This document shows positions 43,821-45,560 of a DNA stretch of 45,560 nt, piece by piece. Numbering within the stretch: the stretch's first letter is position 1; every line of letters begins with the position of its first letter. The stretch covers positions 1-45,560 of the forward strand of contig CAXMMT010000089.1 in assembly GCA_964194555.1 (NCBI GenBank), written 5' to 3'. The notes below the pieces were generated by a model that saw nothing but the letters and a program-made list of their open reading frames with translations, made no database searches and was not told where the DNA came from. A program made the translations under genes and the position numbers. This stretch comes from SZUA-217 sp964194555 (GTDB lineage Bacteria > Actinomycetota > Acidimicrobiia > Spongiisociales > ZC4RG35).

Positions 43821-43841
43821 GTTGAGTCTAATCCACTCAAG
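43821..43841 (-). promoter_or_regulatory. HAIR operator for HspR upstream of lon
   Basis: GTTGAGT-N7-ACTCAAG (43821-43841) matches the HspR-associated inverted repeat CTTGAGT-N7-ACTCAAG with one mismatch. On the lon strand TTGAGT and a downstream TAGACT-like box overlap it, so HspR would block the promoter until heat stress. HspR control of lon is known in Streptomyces. Confidence 0.8.
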
Positions 43842-43853
43842 TTTAATCAGTCC

Positions 43854-44019
43854 TAGGGGTGTGTCGTGGAAATAGCGCCAGCATATGTCCGAGTCCTCGA
43901 TGTCATCTGGCCAGGACGCACAACGAAGGCGCATCGGCGAGATGCGTCGAGGCGGAGAACGAAGCCAGGGGCGTCGAGGGCCGGAGAGATGCGGTGATTA
44001 TTTGTACGACACACCCCTA
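43854..44019. mobile_element. MITE-like element, copy 3 (166 bp)
   Basis: Flanked by CTAG on both sides. Terminal inverted repeats are GGGGTGTGTCGT at the left end and its reverse complement at the right. In inverted orientation it shares long blocks with copy 2. The hairpin in its centre reads GCATC-loop-GATGC where copy 2 has GCAGC-loop-GCTGC. It lies between the lon operator and the HtrA relic, whose TAG stop it supplies. Confidence 0.8.
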
Positions 44020-44490
44020 GGGGGTGATCCCTTCGAGGGTGACACCAATCGTGACGAGCCGGCCGTCTCTGACGATCTCGACTTCCGCCGCCGCACCCGG
44101 TCGGTGGCTCACCACGACGACGAATAGTTGACCCGGACCGAGGATCGTCGCTCCGTCGATGGCGACGATGCAGTCTCCGACCCGCAGTTCGGCCTTATCG
44201 GCGGCTGATCCTGTCAGGATCTCACGGACTATGGCACCGCCGGCGCCTATGCCGTAGCCAAGCAGAGCCACCGGCAAATCAACCACGGAGATCGAGACAA
44301 CCGCGATATCGGTTAGAAGATGAGCTCCGACGACCTCACCCTCCACAAGTCGTCCATCAGCAAGCCGGACTCTGATCGCCTCGCCGGTGCATCCGTCGAC
44401 CGGAGGCGTTCGCTGTCGGCAACCAGACTCGTGACACCGGAGAACGTGTGACCCAGACCGAGCCGTCGTCAAACATCGCCATGACGACAA
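44017..44490 (-). pseudogene. HtrA/DegP-like protein lacking the catalytic serine region
   Basis: A 157-residue frame joins a short remnant of the trypsin-like domain (EGEVVGAHLLTDIAVVSI, where TDIAV carries the catalytic Asp) directly to a PDZ domain (GGAIVREILTGSAADKAELRVGDCIVAIDG). The His region is unclear and the GNSGG Ser region is missing, about 100 residues deleted compared with full-length HtrA. The N-terminal 35 residues look unrelated. Remaining product could be a lone PDZ protein, but loss of function is likely. Confidence 0.7.
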
Positions 44491-44530
44491 TCTTCCGATG
44501 GTGGGGATGCGAGGGCCGGAGGGAAACCAG

Positions 44531-44562
44531 AAGAGCCCGCCCCCAGTCGGGAACAGGCTCTT
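44531..44562 (-). terminator. Hairpin terminator candidate after the FtsX gene
   Basis: On the minus strand AAGAGCC and GGCTCTT (44531-44537 / 44556-44562) pair, with CCCG/CGGG inside, followed by CTGGTTT. It lies 18 nt downstream of the permease stop. The T-tract is poor, so confidence is moderate. Confidence 0.5.
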
Positions 44563-44580
44563 CGTCGGTCGTGGCGGCGT

Positions 44581-45560
44581 CTACCCGTAAGAGATGGCCT
44601 TGAGCACATCGAGTCGAGCAGCTTTCCGGGCGGGGCCGACCGAAGCGATGAGACCTGCCACGGCGGCCACGATCAGCCAGATCGCCAGCTGGCCGGCCGG
44701 CAGGGAGAAGCTGCCGAGGCCATCGTCGGCCAGAGATGTCACCACGCCGAATCCGATTGCGCTTCCGATGAATACTCCGAGTAAGGCTCCGAATACAGCG
44801 ATGATCATTGCTTCCCGACGGACCATCCGACGCACCTGACGGCGAGTCATGCCTACCGCTCGAAGCAGTCCGATCTCTCGAGTCCGCTCGACGATCGAGA
44901 GAGCCAGTGTGTTGGCAATCCCGAGGAGCGCAATCACGAGAGCGAGACTCAACAACCCGGTGAACAGGGTCACCAACTGATCGACCTGTGCTTCAGCCTC
45001 CGCGATCTGATCCGACTGGGTGTTGACGTCGACGTTGGGGAACTCGGATAAGGCAGCATCCGCAGCAGCCTGACCTTCTTCGAGGCTCACACCTGAGCCC
45101 AGCCTGGCAAAGACCATGAATATCTGGTCGTCACCGATGGTCTCCAAGAAGACCTCTTCTGTAATCACATAGTTGGCGAATGTCGCATTAGTGAACGTCC
45201 CGACGATCTCGACCGTGTCGCTGACCGACCCCGGGTAGTCAACCGTGATCACGTCGCCGACAGACCAGCTATTGCCTACCAGGGCATCCTCCTGGACCAG
45301 CAGGTCATCTCCGAGTTCGGACAGTTCGATCGAAGGTTTCATGTCATACACACGAGAGATCGTGCTCGGATCCACACCGATCACGACCAGCTCATCACCT
45401 TCGATCTCGAAAAATCCGTAGTTCACAGCCGATACGACCGAAAACTCCTCTCGGGCAGCAATCTCATCGACGGCTACCGGGCTGACACCGACGCTGATAT
45501 TCGTCGAGGCGAATGCAAGATCTGCCGGGAACGACCCTTCGAGGGTGTCGGTGACTGATG
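44581..45560 (-). CDS. ABC transporter permease, FtsX/MacB family, 5' end cut by window
   Basis: Frame open to the right edge of the window; the visible part (about 326 residues) has an extracytoplasmic MacB-like domain, then a three-helix FtsX domain: LFTGLLSLALVIALLGIANTLALSIVERTREIGLLRAVGMTRRQVRRMV and IWLIVAAVAGLIASVGPARKAARLDVLKAISYG at the end, the classical permease tail. It would work with an ATPase outside the window to export lipids or peptides, or to drive a membrane protease. Confidence 0.9.
   Translation of the reverse strand, partial: SVTDTLEGSFPADLAFASTNISVGVSPVAVDEIAAREEFSVVSAVNYGFFEIEGDELVVIGVDPSTISRVYDMKPSIELSELGDDLLVQEDALVGNSWSVGDVITVDYPGSVSDTVEIVGTFTNATFANYVITEEVFLETIGDDQIFMVFARLGSGVSLEEGQAAADAALSEFPNVDVNTQSDQIAEAEAQVDQLVTLFTGLLSLALVIALLGIANTLALSIVERTREIGLLRAVGMTRRQVRRMVRREAMIIAVFGALLGVFIGSAIGFGVVTSLADDGLGSFSLPAGQLAIWLIVAAVAGLIASVGPARKAARLDVLKAISYG

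Noticed and set aside
43885..44127. 80-codon plus-strand frame over repeat copy 3
   Set aside because: It runs across the repeat element and into the antisense of the PDZ gene; no homology or ribosome site.

Overview
This is about 45.6 kb of GC-rich chromosomal DNA from an actinobacterium, most likely of the Acidimicrobiia type. The support is several F420- or luciferase-type oxidoreductases, an HspR-type (HAIR) operator upstream of lon, secreted proteins with threonine-run linkers, a CGNR regulator and an actinobacterial gene mix. No rRNA, tRNA or CRISPR array was seen. The taxonomic call is inference; no marker gene settles it.

Layout. 1-2.2 kb: a Rieske protein (cut by the window edge, with an apparent frameshift) diverges from a membrane-anchored cytochrome c around a DosR-like palindrome, followed by a Na+/Ca2+ exchanger. 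2.2-4.4 kb: a DUF885 peptidase and an F420 nitroreductase-like protein. 4.4-8.8 kb: a SAM-I riboswitch controls metH, which overlaps a metF-like gene, giving a methionine/one-carbon unit. 8.9-10.4 kb: an organomercurial-lyase (MerB)-like gene whose catalytic Cys codon is an in-frame TGA followed by a SECIS-like hairpin, then a methyltransferase. 10.4-18 kb: secreted threonine-rich proteins, an acyl-ACP desaturase, an F420-type PPOX protein, methylmalonate-semialdehyde dehydrogenase, OsmC, rhomboid and CGNR proteins. 18-26 kb: an amino-acid permease with a stress-protein-like tail, a metallo-beta-lactamase fragment, a DUF1684 protein, and a very large adenylyl cyclase-ATPase-TPR protein coupled to a GNAT gene. 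26-28 kb: an OmpR-type two-component system. 28.4-33 kb: a tight operon for reductive pyrimidine catabolism (beta-ureidopropionase, class III aminotransferase, dihydropyrimidinase) closing with an F420/LLM-type oxidoreductase. 33-36 kb: an accessory island with two XRE-nucleotidyltransferase modules, a VapBC pair with a broken toxin, and palindromic operators. 36-45.6 kb: an amidohydrolase broken by an amber codon, an LLM oxidoreductase, divergent zwf, nnrE, lon under an HspR operator, a gutted HtrA/PDZ gene and an FtsX-type permease cut by the window edge.

Two things stand out. The first is the MerB-like gene: reading TGA as selenocysteine joins two halves into a full-length 217-residue protein, places Sec where MerB has its catalytic Cys159, and a hairpin with a GGTC apical loop lies 19 nt downstream, close to the E. 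coli fdhF geometry. The second is a family of three 164-166 bp elements with terminal inverted repeats (10373, 34572, 43854). They sit at CTAG or CTAG-like sites and their edges supply the TAG stop codons of four neighbouring genes, which fits a MITE moved by an IS630-type transposase.

Several genes carry single-base lesions (Rieske, a secreted protein, VapC, an amidohydrolase). They could be real decay or residual sequencing errors, and this caution applies to the TGA reading too, although the SECIS-like hairpin is independent support for it.
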